Shown: positions 1 through 5,339, counted from the stretch's first letter. The stretch: DNA of 5,339 nt from Alistipes sp. (GCA_017561105.1 JAFZDR010000216.1:1-5339), one strand, 5' to 3'. Translations and numbers: made by a program. The notes: generated by a model from the sequence alone, not told the origin.

Positions 1-1
1 G

Positions 2-490
2 CGCAAGCACTTCAAGGCTGAGGAGATTCGCGAAATGCTCTATGCTGCCGAGAATGTTACACCGATTGATAGCTATATGAAGGGCTCTAAGTATTTCTGC
101 CGTTATGTAGCCGATATTAGCGATATTCAGCCTAATACATTGTCGCTCGTTCCGTTCAAGGGCCAGATGGGTACCGGTCAGGTCAATGCAGCTAAGTTCT
201 TGGCGGCTATTGGTGGTGAGGGCGCAGGTGTAGCTATGCATTTCCCAAATGTATTGGTTAAGGTTGGCGGTGTTGCGGCCTATGCCCCTGCAATGTACTT
301 TGTAGATGGCGAGAACTTGACCTATGAGGTTACTATTGCCGACGCTTCGGTGGCAACATCTGCACAGAAAGATGGAAAGATTGTATTCTCGGGCTTGAAG
401 AGCGGTGCTACAACAGCTTCGATTACTGCAAGCAATGGCGAGAAGCACTCGTTTAATATAACTGTTCGTAAGTCGGACGGTTGGTTGTAA
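2..490 (+). CDS. S8 (subtilisin-like) serine peptidase, C-terminal fragment with Ig-like tail
   Basis: This is the 3' end of a gene that begins before the window; the frame is open from base 2 and leaves 162 residues. Residues 1-66 resemble the end of a Bacteroidetes subtilase catalytic domain. The 'HFKAEEIREMLYAAENVTPI' stretch matches the helix region after the catalytic Ser. It is followed by 'IDSYMKGSKYF' and the typical closing motif 'GQMGTGQVNAAKFL' (residues 54-66). Residues about 98-157 look like a small bacterial Ig-like (BIG2-type) beta domain ('YEVTIADASVATSA', 'FSGLKSGATTASIT'). The catalytic Asp, His and Ser lie upstream and cannot be checked. No type IX secretion CTD is apparent at the C-terminus. 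The first ATG inside the window (35) is an internal Met, not a start. The stop is one base before the next ATG, so the two genes are probably co-transcribed and translationally coupled. The family call rests on remembered motif similarity. Confidence 0.72.
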   Translation, partial: RKHFKAEEIREMLYAAENVTPIDSYMKGSKYFCRYVADISDIQPNTLSLVPFKGQMGTGQVNAAKFLAAIGGEGAGVAMHFPNVLVKVGGVAAYAPAMYFVDGENLTYEVTIADASVATSAQKDGKIVFSGLKSGATTASITASNGEKHSFNITVRKSDGWL

Positions 491-491
491 T

Positions 492-1256
492 ATGAAGCGA
501 ATCCTCTTGGCTGTTGCACTTTGTGCGGTGCACTTCGCATCAGCACAGATACGCATCATTCCGCAGGATGTGGTGCGTAAGGCGGCAGATATAGAGGTGG
601 CGGATAACTCATTGCAGTTTTGCCCAAGCAGTGTCGATTTTGGCACTATCGACGAGATGTCGGGCGTGTGGCAGGGTGGTGTAAAGCTCCGGAATTTGGG
701 CGCAGATACCCTTGTTGTTACGCAGGTTAAGACAACTTGCGGATGCCTGAAGGCGGAACCTGCGAAACGACTCCTCGCACCTAAAGAGGAGCTCCGTGTT
801 GAGTTGAAATACTATCCTCGCGGACACGCAGGGCGAGTAAAACAGCGCGTTCTTGTATATACAAATCGCTCGAGCGAAAAACCTTCGGCGGTGTTAAATC
901 TGACGGGCATGGTAACGGCTTCGCAGGATAGAAGCGACGACTACCCATACACCCGCGGAGTGCTGCGCCTACGACAGGAGCAGGTGTCGTTTAACGGCCG
1001 TGAGCGTCAGGTACAACGCATCGCGTGTATGAATGGCGGTTCGACTCTGCTTAAACCGACTGTGGACGGACACTTTCTGCCAAAGGGGGTGCGCGTAAAA
1101 TTCGAGCCTGCGCAACTTGCACCAAAGCAGGAGGGCGATATTGTGGTGGAGTACCTTCCGCAGGGCGAAGGCGTAGAGCTGAAACGCTCGGTCTACATAA
1201 ACGGACTTGGCATTGCTCCGCGCGAGAGTGCAATAGAGATAGTTATCGGAAAATAA
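492..1256 (+). CDS. Periplasmic DUF1573 domain protein
   Basis: This 254-residue exported protein has a classic signal peptide: K2-R3, a hydrophobic core at residues 4-16, and probable cleavage after A16-S17-A18 before Q19. Cys11 in the core has Leu at -1, so it is not a lipobox and the protein should be soluble in the periplasm. Residues about 41-138 match DUF1573: 'SSVDFGTI' (46-53), 'VKLRNLGADTLVV', then the hallmark 'VKTTCGCL' with C83-G84-C85, 'LAPKEELRVELKYYP', and 'GRVKQRVLVYTN'. Residues about 155-252 look like a second Ig/ASH-type beta-sandwich of similar layout but without the CGC motif. DUF1573 proteins are common in Bacteroidetes and their molecular function is not established. 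The start follows the upstream TAA by one base (TAATATG), which implies coupling. Its Lys codons are mixed AAA/AAG, unlike the strongly AAG-biased downstream genes. The family call is firm; the role is unknown. Confidence 0.85.
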   Translation: MKRILLAVALCAVHFASAQIRIIPQDVVRKAADIEVADNSLQFCPSSVDFGTIDEMSGVWQGGVKLRNLGADTLVVTQVKTTCGCLKAEPAKRLLAPKEELRVELKYYPRGHAGRVKQRVLVYTNRSSEKPSAVLNLTGMVTASQDRSDDYPYTRGVLRLRQEQVSFNGRERQVQRIACMNGGSTLLKPTVDGHFLPKGVRVKFEPAQLAPKQEGDIVVEYLPQGEGVELKRSVYINGLGIAPRESAIEIVIGK

Positions 1257-1275
1257 GAAAAAGAGATAAAAAGAG

Positions 1276-1740
1276 ATGAAAAAAATCGTTAATTTAGCAG
1301 TGGCGATTATCGCTATGGTTGTTATGGCTGGGTGTACAGAGCCCAATGAAAGCGGAATACAGTTCCTCGATGTTACCCCAAATAACATCAAGGGAGTGTG
1401 GCGTATGGAGAGCTACGACAATGGCGTAAAACTCGCCGAGGGCAGCTACTACTACATTGTATTCGATCGTGCCGATCGTACATTTGTGAGCTACGACAAC
1501 CTCGAGAGCATGGAGTTACACCGCAGAAGCGGCCGCTATGACATCGTTACCGATGGTGCAGCCGTAATCTTTGGCGATTACGACTTTGGCCTTGGCGTAA
1601 GTGATTGGGAGCATCGCTACTATGTGCGCAACCTCACCGCCAACAGCATGGTGTGGGTGGCTACCGACGATGAGAGTATCGTTACCGTATATGTACGCGA
1701 CGAGTTGCCGGAGTGGATTCCGACCGAGGAGGAGAAGTAA
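1276..1740 (+). CDS. Lipocalin-like lipoprotein
   Basis: This 154-residue protein has a type II signal peptide: K2-K3, a hydrophobic run at residues 4-18, and the lipobox-like 'VMAGC' with the lipidated Cys at residue 20. Met at -3 is slightly off consensus but tolerated in Bacteroidetes. The mature part begins 'NNIKGVWRMESYDNG' (36-50), containing a Gly-x-Trp (G40-V41-W42) as in the first strand of lipocalins. Alternating beta strands follow ('SYYYIVFDRADRTFVSY', 'SGRYDIV', 'YYVRNLTANSMVWVA'), with an acidic Glu-rich end. Size, the GxW motif and the strand pattern fit the small lipocalin-like lipoproteins common in Bacteroidales, which are thought to bind hydrophobic ligands at the envelope; the ligand here is unknown. 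It starts 19 bases after the DUF1573 gene in an A-rich context and ends 27 bases before the phosphoesterase gene, so it is mid-operon. Lipoprotein status is likely; the lipocalin call is moderate. Confidence 0.68.
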   Translation: MKKIVNLAVAIIAMVVMAGCTEPNESGIQFLDVTPNNIKGVWRMESYDNGVKLAEGSYYYIVFDRADRTFVSYDNLESMELHRRSGRYDIVTDGAAVIFGDYDFGLGVSDWEHRYYVRNLTANSMVWVATDDESIVTVYVRDELPEWIPTEEEK

Positions 1741-1767
1741 AATAAGCAAATATAAAACAGAACTACT

Positions 1768-2937
1768 ATGAAAAGATTCTTAGTGCTTTGCATGGCGTTG
1801 TGCGCAGCATTTGCTTCGCAGGCTGCCGAGTTTCTTTATGGCCCCTATGTTCAGGCTTTGACCGAGGATTCGGCCTATATCGTATGGATTACCGATAAGG
1901 CAACATACGGTTGGGTTGAGGTTAAGGGCGACGGTGAGAAGGGTGCGGTGAAATATACCGAGAGCCACCTCGGCTTGATGCACAACCGCCGCGTACACCG
2001 TGTACCTGTCAAGAACTTGAAGGCGGGTACAACCTACGAGTACAAGGTATTCTCGCAGGAGGAGAAGAACGGTAAGATGGATCGCCCTATCTCGTTGGCT
2101 ACCAATGCTCACGGCAAGAAATTGACTTTCCGCACCAACGACCGTACCAAGAGTGAGATATCGTTCGTTATGGTTACCGATATCCACTATAACCATGTAG
2201 GTTCGCACCACTCGTATGTGGAGGGATACTTCGAGAACTTTATCACCCCAGAGGTCCTTGCGGGTAAGGACTTTATCGCATTCAATGGCGATATGGTAAC
2301 GCAGATGTCGAGCGAGAAGAGCCACTTCGAGAAGTTGTTTACTTCGCTCCACAAACTTTTGGATACCCACAACACTCCGTTCTACTATGTTCGCGGTAAC
2401 CACGAGTCACGCGGTAACTACGCACAAAAGTTTATGGAGCTCTATCCTACTTGGACGGGTATGCCATACTATATGTTCCGCCACGGTCCGGTATGCTTTA
2501 TCGTGATTGACGGTGGCGAGGATAAGCCGGATAGCGATATCGAGTATTATGGTACAGCAGCCTTCGATCTCTATCGCGAGAATGAGGGTAAGTGGTTGCA
2601 GTCGGTTATCGAGAGCGAGGAGTTCCAAACCGCACCATATCGCGTAATCCTCTCGCATATTCCGTTGAACGACAACTCTTGGCATGGTGGTCGCCACGCG
2701 TGGAAGCACCTCTGCCAGCGTTGCGAGGATAAGGGTATCAACCTTATGATTGCGGGACATACTCACCGCTACAGATTTAACGAGTGCGGCGTTCATAACC
2801 GAACATTCCCAACACTCGAGTTCTCGCCAAGACACTACCTCGATGTTACTGCAAACAGCGAGAGTCTGACCATCCTCGTAAAGAATGGCAAGGGCGAGGT
2901 TGTAAATACATATACCTACAAACCAAATACGAAATAG
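1768..2937 (+). CDS. Secreted calcineurin-like metallophosphoesterase with N-terminal FN3-like domain
   Basis: This 389-residue protein has a signal peptide (K2-R3, hydrophobic 4-16, probable cleavage after S17-Q18-A19). Residues about 22-123 form an FN3-like domain of the kind found in front of purple acid phosphatases ('GPYVQALTEDSAYIVW', 'KNLKAGTTYEYKV', 'LTFRTND'). Residues about 131-350 are the catalytic fold with every metal-ligand motif present: 'TDIHYNH' (D138, H140), 'NGDMVTQ' (D175), 'RGNHESR' (N211, H212), 'LSHIPL' (H297) and 'AGHTHRYR' (H331, H333). The first motif is DxH and no Tyr follows GD, so the site is an ordinary calcineurin-type di-metal centre rather than the Tyr-ligated purple type. 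It should hydrolyse phosphomono- or diesters in the periplasm or outside the cell; the substrate cannot be read from sequence. It is the last gene of the operon, 21 bases before a terminator hairpin. Length is normal and the frame is intact. Confidence 0.88.
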   Translation: MKRFLVLCMALCAAFASQAAEFLYGPYVQALTEDSAYIVWITDKATYGWVEVKGDGEKGAVKYTESHLGLMHNRRVHRVPVKNLKAGTTYEYKVFSQEEKNGKMDRPISLATNAHGKKLTFRTNDRTKSEISFVMVTDIHYNHVGSHHSYVEGYFENFITPEVLAGKDFIAFNGDMVTQMSSEKSHFEKLFTSLHKLLDTHNTPFYYVRGNHESRGNYAQKFMELYPTWTGMPYYMFRHGPVCFIVIDGGEDKPDSDIEYYGTAAFDLYRENEGKWLQSVIESEEFQTAPYRVILSHIPLNDNSWHGGRHAWKHLCQRCEDKGINLMIAGHTHRYRFNECGVHNRTFPTLEFSPRHYLDVTANSESLTILVKNGKGEVVNTYTYKPNTK

Positions 2938-2957
2938 GTGTAGTAAATTTATGATTT

Positions 2958-3003
2958 AGAGGGGTGATGCATAGGTGTTGCCCCTCTTATTTTGCCTTTT
3001 TTG
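2958..3003 (+). terminator. Intrinsic terminator after the phosphoesterase gene
   Basis: The arms AGAGGGG (2958-2964) and CCCCTCT (2981-2987) are perfectly complementary over 7 bp around a 16-base loop. They are followed by a T-rich run (TTATTTTGCCTTTTTT, to 3002). It lies 21 bases after the stop codon and marks the end of the first operon. The stem is only moderately long and the U-tract is interrupted by GCC, so termination may be partial. Confidence 0.72.
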
Positions 3004-3068
3004 GAGCGATTTCGTAGGAGTAGTACCTTTTCTGTTGTAGAAAATCGCCGATTCGTTGAAAAAATTTT

Positions 3069-3096
3069 TTTGTAAAATTTTGAAAATATATATTTG
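3069..3096 (+). promoter_or_regulatory. Bacteroidetes-type promoter for the small ORF / fimbrillin-like gene
   Basis: TATATTTG at 3089-3096 is a perfect match to the Bacteroidetes -7 consensus TAnnTTTG. A TTTG at 3069-3072 could serve as the -33 element, but the 16-base gap is shorter than the usual 19-21 or so, so the -33 assignment is weak. The region is strongly AT-rich, lies in the only sizeable gap between the two transcription units, and would start RNA near 3101-3105. That gives a leader of roughly 65 bases before the ATG at 3168. The element is seen; its activity is inferred. Confidence 0.55.
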
Positions 3097-3119
3097 CCAC
3101 CGATTTTTAGGAGTGTACC

Positions 3120-3134
3120 TATACCACAGGTATA
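3120..3134. promoter_or_regulatory. Perfect inverted repeat in the leader, possible operator or leader hairpin
   Basis: TATACC (3120-3125) and GGTATA (3129-3134) are exact reverse complements around ACA. The repeat lies about 24 bases after the putative -7 element and 33 bases before the small ORF start. It could be a binding site for a dimeric regulator or a small RNA hairpin near the 5' end. With 6-bp arms, chance is not excluded. Confidence 0.3.
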
Positions 3135-3167
3135 AATGAGCAAACAAGTTAAACAAAAATATAAAAG

Positions 3168-3305
3168 ATGAAAAGAATTTACGAGCAGCCACAGATCGAG
3201 ATGTATGAGGTGGCAAGCGAGATGGGCTTTGTCCAGAGTGGTTTTGATGCCGGATTTATTGTTCCGGGTGGTGATAACAATGGTGGCGAGGACGATTGGG
3301 CTTAG
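3168..3305 (+). CDS. Small acidic peptide upstream of the fimbrillin-like lipoprotein
   Basis: A 45-codon ORF runs from ATG 3168 to TAG 3303. It begins 'MKRIYEQPQIEMYEVASE' and ends with a Gly- and Asp/Glu-rich tail, 'GGDNNGGEDDWA' (34-45). Support for it being real: the start context AAAATATAAAAGATG is the same A-rich type as the neighbouring genes; it sits just downstream of a promoter and a leader; and the codons follow local preference (GAG, GGT, GAT). The pattern (basic 'MK+xY', 'xPxIE', then a Gly/Asp tail ending in Trp) resembles short Bacteroidales peptides of about 40-60 residues that I recall being annotated as hypothetical, often near surface lipoproteins. There is no signal peptide, no membrane segment, no Cys, and no clear double-glycine leader. 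It is probably co-transcribed with the next gene, which starts 38 bases on. Function is unknown; a leader-peptide or regulatory role is possible. Confidence 0.62.
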   Translation: MKRIYEQPQIEMYEVASEMGFVQSGFDAGFIVPGGDNNGGEDDWA

Positions 3306-3316
3306 TACCGTTGAGT

Positions 3317-3330
3317 GTTAATGATTTAAC
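3317..3330 (+). promoter_or_regulatory. Small AT-rich hairpin just before the lipoprotein start
   Basis: GTTAA (3317-3321) and TTAAC (3326-3330) pair perfectly around TGAT. They lie between the stop of the small ORF and the ATG at 3344. The stem is short and AT-rich, hence weakly stable, but its position could affect ribosome loading on the second gene. Chance occurrence is quite possible. Confidence 0.2.
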
Positions 3331-3343
3331 TTTTGAAGAGATT

Positions 3344-5086
3344 ATGAAGAAGATTTTCGCATATATTTTGGCGGTAGCAGCTTTCGTTAGCTGTTCTACC
3401 GATATCAAGGATGTTGTCACTCCGACAACAACCCTCACAGCTCCAATGGAGATCTCGGTTGCAGAGAGCCGTGTTTTCGACGCTGATTTGAATTGGTCGT
3501 GGGAGGCATCGGATATGATCTTGGCTTACCAGAAGGCTGGTAGCAGCGATCTCAATATGTTGACTCTCAACGAGACAGGTAACTTCTATAACGCAGCATT
3601 CAAGTATGCAACCGATGAGCCTGCAGAGTTCCACTTCCTCTATGTGACTGCAATCTCGGAGCGTGGTTTGACTGTTGAGCAGACCGGTAAGTGGTCGCCG
3701 GTTCTCTATGGTGTTGCTGAGAACGCTACTATCTCGAACATCGGTACCGGAGAGATGAACTACCTCTCGTCGGCATTCGAGATTCGTGTATGGAAGGGTG
3801 GCCGTACAGAGCGCAAGAATATCACTAAGGCTGTTATTACTTCGACTGCAGACTTCATTCCGGCTTGGGATTTGGAGACTTACACTCAGAGCCTTGAGGG
3901 TAAGGAGTTGTCACTCGATTTGAACGGCGACACTGCAATCTTCAACCTCGGTGAGGGCGATTTCGCATTCACTTTGACCTTGACCGGTGACGAGGGTAAG
4001 ACCTTGTCGTGGGAGCTCCCTGCAAAGAACTTCGTTGCAGGCAAGCGTACCGTTCTCAATGTTGAGTGGGAGTCTGAGGCTGTTGAGGTTGTTGAGGCTT
4101 CGGTTACCTCTTGGTATGAGGATTATGCAACTAACAATGGCACAGCACTCGAGGGTGGCGCAATCTATGTTACTGCAGTTGGTGGTACTCCTGTAGTTAC
4201 TGTTGATGGCGTTGAGATGGCTGTTGTTGACGGCAAGGTTTCGGGTGTTGCATCGGGCACACACAATGTTGTTGTAACAATCAATGGCCAGGAGTTGGTA
4301 AATCGTTCGATTGTTGTAACTTCAATCCCTACAGTTAACGCAACAGTTCGTACTTCGTACTCGAGCAATGGTGCAGTATCTAAGTCTAACAGCATCGACG
4401 GTAAGGAGTTGCAGTTGACTGCAACATTGAGCGACTCGGCTATTCCAAGCAACCTTATTTCTTCTTGCCAGGCTGTTTATGGCTCGAACACAGCTAACCT
4501 TACACTCGGCAGCACAAGCAAGCTCAGCGTTGCTGTAGGCGAGTACAACTGCTACGCTAAGGTTACCCTCGGCAATGGCTATACTACTACATCGGCAGCA
4601 TACAAGACTCACGTTACAGGTCTCCCTTGCTCGTATGTATTCTACAACAACGGTGAGACTGATCTCGATGCTGCTAAGAGCGCAGGTTGGTCGTTCTCTA
4701 AGGATAATATGATGTCGGATCAGTTGGCGTTGTGGAATAATAGCGAAGCTATCGTTGTTGGATCGCCAAAGTTCCACGTTCCAGCTAATATCAGCACAAC
4801 TACAACTTTGGGTCACCGTGTTTATAAGGCAGGCTTTACAAGCAGTAAGTATAGTGCATATGTTGGTGCATCGTCAAACCCTACAACCGCTGTAAAGACC
4901 AATACTTACACTATTTCAACTACTAATAATACTGGTGAGACTGCAAGTCTTAATACTCACAAGGGTAATGATACAGATGTAGTATTGACAAGCTCGGCTC
5001 CATATATTACTGTGACAGCAGAGACTGAGAGTTCAATCGTAGTTACTTATCACTACTTGCACACTATCAAGATTGAGTATCGCTAA
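3344..5086 (+). CDS. Fimbrillin-like surface lipoprotein, 580 residues, with uncharacterised beta-rich C-terminal modules
   Basis: The chosen ATG (3344) gives an immediate type II signal peptide: K2-K3, hydrophobic 4-15, and 'AAFVSC' with the lipid Cys at 17. An in-frame TTG at 3296 would add 16 polar residues before it and overlap the small ORF, so it is rejected. Residues about 24-258 resemble fimbrillin-family proteins. 'WSWEASDMI' (51-59) is the usual 'W..gD.I' start, 'FYNAAFKYA' follows, and 'LPAKNFVAGKRTVLNVEW' (225-242) plus 'ASVTSWYED' (252-260) is the typical domain end. Residues about 268-425 look like one or two Ig-like beta domains ('TVDGVEMAVVDGKVSG', 'GTHNVVVTINGQEL'). Residues about 426-580 form a Ser/Thr/Asn-rich region ending 'YLHTIKIEYR' that I do not recognise. 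Cys375, 403 and 429 are the only other cysteines. Lys is almost always AAG, suggesting high expression. The likely role is a surface adhesin or pilus-associated component, by inference only. Confidence 0.75.
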   Translation: MKKIFAYILAVAAFVSCSTDIKDVVTPTTTLTAPMEISVAESRVFDADLNWSWEASDMILAYQKAGSSDLNMLTLNETGNFYNAAFKYATDEPAEFHFLYVTAISERGLTVEQTGKWSPVLYGVAENATISNIGTGEMNYLSSAFEIRVWKGGRTERKNITKAVITSTADFIPAWDLETYTQSLEGKELSLDLNGDTAIFNLGEGDFAFTLTLTGDEGKTLSWELPAKNFVAGKRTVLNVEWESEAVEVVEASVTSWYEDYATNNGTALEGGAIYVTAVGGTPVVTVDGVEMAVVDGKVSGVASGTHNVVVTINGQELVNRSIVVTSIPTVNATVRTSYSSNGAVSKSNSIDGKELQLTATLSDSAIPSNLISSCQAVYGSNTANLTLGSTSKLSVAVGEYNCYAKVTLGNGYTTTSAAYKTHVTGLPCSYVFYNNGETDLDAAKSAGWSFSKDNMMSDQLALWNNSEAIVVGSPKFHVPANISTTTTLGHRVYKAGFTSSKYSAYVGASSNPTTAVKTNTYTISTTNNTGETASLNTHKGNDTDVVLTSSAPYITVTAETESSIVVTYHYLHTIKIEYR

Positions 5087-5109
5087 ACTTAAAAGATAGA
5101 TATTATACA

Positions 5110-5146
5110 CTCCGCCCCGCTTTTGAAAGTGGGGCGGAGGTTTTTT
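5110..5146 (+). terminator. Strong intrinsic terminator after the fimbrillin-like gene
   Basis: The GC-rich arm CTCCGCCCC (5110-5118) pairs perfectly with GGGGCGGAG (5131-5139). The stem continues inward through G5119-T5130 wobble, C5120-G5129, T5121-A5128 and T5122-A5127, to a TTGA tetraloop. That makes 13 bp in all, followed by one G and then T6 (5141-5146). It begins 24 bases after the stop codon and cleanly ends the second transcription unit. Confidence 0.93.
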
Positions 5147-5154
5147 GGGGGGGG

Positions 5155-5194
5155 TAGGATTAGATAGGATTAGATAGGATTAGATAGGATTAGA
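5155..5194. repeat. Four tandem copies of a 10-bp unit
   Basis: The unit TAGGATTAGA is repeated exactly four times head to tail (5155, 5165, 5175, 5185), then stops at TACCC. It starts straight after a G8 run (5147-5154). Its reverse complement, TCTAATCCTA, matches TCAAATCCTA at 5279-5288 in nine of ten positions. The array is therefore inverted relative to the TCCTA-containing units to its right and probably belongs to the same element. Confidence 0.9.
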
Positions 5195-5211
5195 TACCCT
5201 TTCCTATAATC

Positions 5212-5283
5212 TCCTATTAAGCACCGTAGGTGCGCATCCCATCAAGTCCTATCAAGCCGACAAAGTCGGCGCATCCCATCAAA
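5212..5283. repeat. Two hairpin-bearing repeat units with conserved flanks and different stems
   Basis: Unit 1 (5212-5246) reads TCCTATTAA, then the hairpin GCACC-GTA-GGTGC, then GCATCCCATCAAG. Unit 2 (5247-5283) reads TCCTATCAA, then the hairpin GCCGAC-AAA-GTCGGC, then GCATCCCATCAAA. The units abut directly. The flanks differ by one base on each side, while the hairpin stems and loops are different sequences that both pair perfectly, so structure is kept where sequence is not. A further TCCTA at 5284 may begin a decayed third unit that runs into A-rich sequence; another TCCTA lies at 5202. No ORF of note overlaps. The block resembles an intergenic repetitive element of REP/MITE type; its mobility or function is unknown. 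Confidence 0.8.
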
Positions 5284-5339
5284 TCCTAAAAAATCAAAAA
5301 AAATCCGTCAAAATTTGCCCAATACCCATAATAGCTTTA
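5284..5339. other. A-rich non-coding tail of the window
   Basis: After the last TCCTA core the sequence becomes A-rich (A6 at 5288-5293, A8 at 5296-5303), then ends in mixed AT-rich sequence. I see no ORF, no TAnnTTTG match on either strand and no hairpin here. The neighbouring gene on this side lies outside the window. Confidence 0.5.

Noticed and set aside
969..1391. 140-codon ORF on the minus strand
   Set aside because: It is antisense to the DUF1573 gene end and the lipoprotein start, with no recognisable domain or suitable start context.
1780..2403. 207-codon ORF on the minus strand
   Set aside because: It lies wholly inside the phosphoesterase gene, whose catalytic motifs are all in frame on the plus strand; the antisense product shows no family features.
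3006..3048. GCGATTT / AAATCGC inverted repeat
   Set aside because: The arms are only 7 bp around a 29-base loop with no consistent inner pairing, so chance is likely.
2949..3216. Two minus-strand ORFs in the gap between the transcription units
   Set aside because: They run through the terminator, the AT-rich promoter and the small ORF; their Phe/Lys/Ile-rich products reflect base composition.
3168..3305. Double-glycine bacteriocin precursor
   Set aside because: The Gly-Gly pairs lie in the acidic C-terminal tail with almost nothing after them, there is no Cys, and no peptidase-containing transporter is nearby.
3296..3343. In-frame TTG start adding 16 residues to the fimbrillin-like gene
   Set aside because: It overlaps the end of the small ORF and would bury the signal peptide and lipobox behind polar residues; ATG 3344 gives a standard lipoprotein start.
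5155..5283. CRISPR array or integron attC cassette array
   Set aside because: The 10-bp units have no spacers, and the two hairpin units abut with no unique spacer sequence, cas gene, integrase or cassette ORF.

Overview
The window looks like a chromosomal stretch from a member of the Bacteroidales, most likely an Alistipes-like (Rikenellaceae) gut bacterium. The lineage call is inferred from several signs. The start contexts are A-rich and lack Shine-Dalgarno sequences (for example AAAATATAAAAGATG). There is a TAnnTTTG-type -7 element. The set of exported proteins is also typical: a subtilase C-terminus, a DUF1573 protein, a lipocalin-like lipoprotein, a calcineurin-type phosphoesterase with an N-terminal FN3-like domain, and a fimbrillin-like lipoprotein. 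No species can be named from this alone.

Positions 2-2937 hold four genes on the + strand, separated by 1, 19 and 27 bases, so they probably form one operon. They are the C-terminal end of an S8 (subtilisin-like) serine peptidase cut by the window edge, a periplasmic DUF1573 protein, a small lipocalin-like lipoprotein, and a secreted metallophosphoesterase with a complete set of metal ligands. All appear to act outside the cytoplasm (the peptidase by family habit, since its N-terminus is not in the window). The operon ends at a hairpin plus U-tract at 2958-3003.

Positions 2938-3167 are non-coding: the terminator, an AT-rich promoter with a perfect TAnnTTTG match at 3089-3096, and a perfect 6-bp inverted repeat in the presumed leader. 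A second transcription unit follows. It begins with a 45-residue ORF (3168-3305) that is easily missed by gene callers, and continues 38 bases later with a 580-residue lipoprotein (3344-5086). That protein has a fimbrillin-like N-terminal half followed by beta-rich, Ser/Thr-rich modules I cannot assign. It ends at a strong 13-bp terminator hairpin (5110-5146).

Positions 5147-5339 have no gene but are structured. After a G8 run come four head-to-tail copies of a 10-bp unit, then two longer units. Each longer unit carries a hairpin with a different stem between conserved flanks. The short core TAGGA occurs four times on the left and its reverse complement TCCTA four times on the right, so the whole block resembles a compound, partly palindromic intergenic repeat element. 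This block and the small ORF are the two items most worth a second look. I see no CRISPR array, tRNA, rRNA, transposase or integrase.
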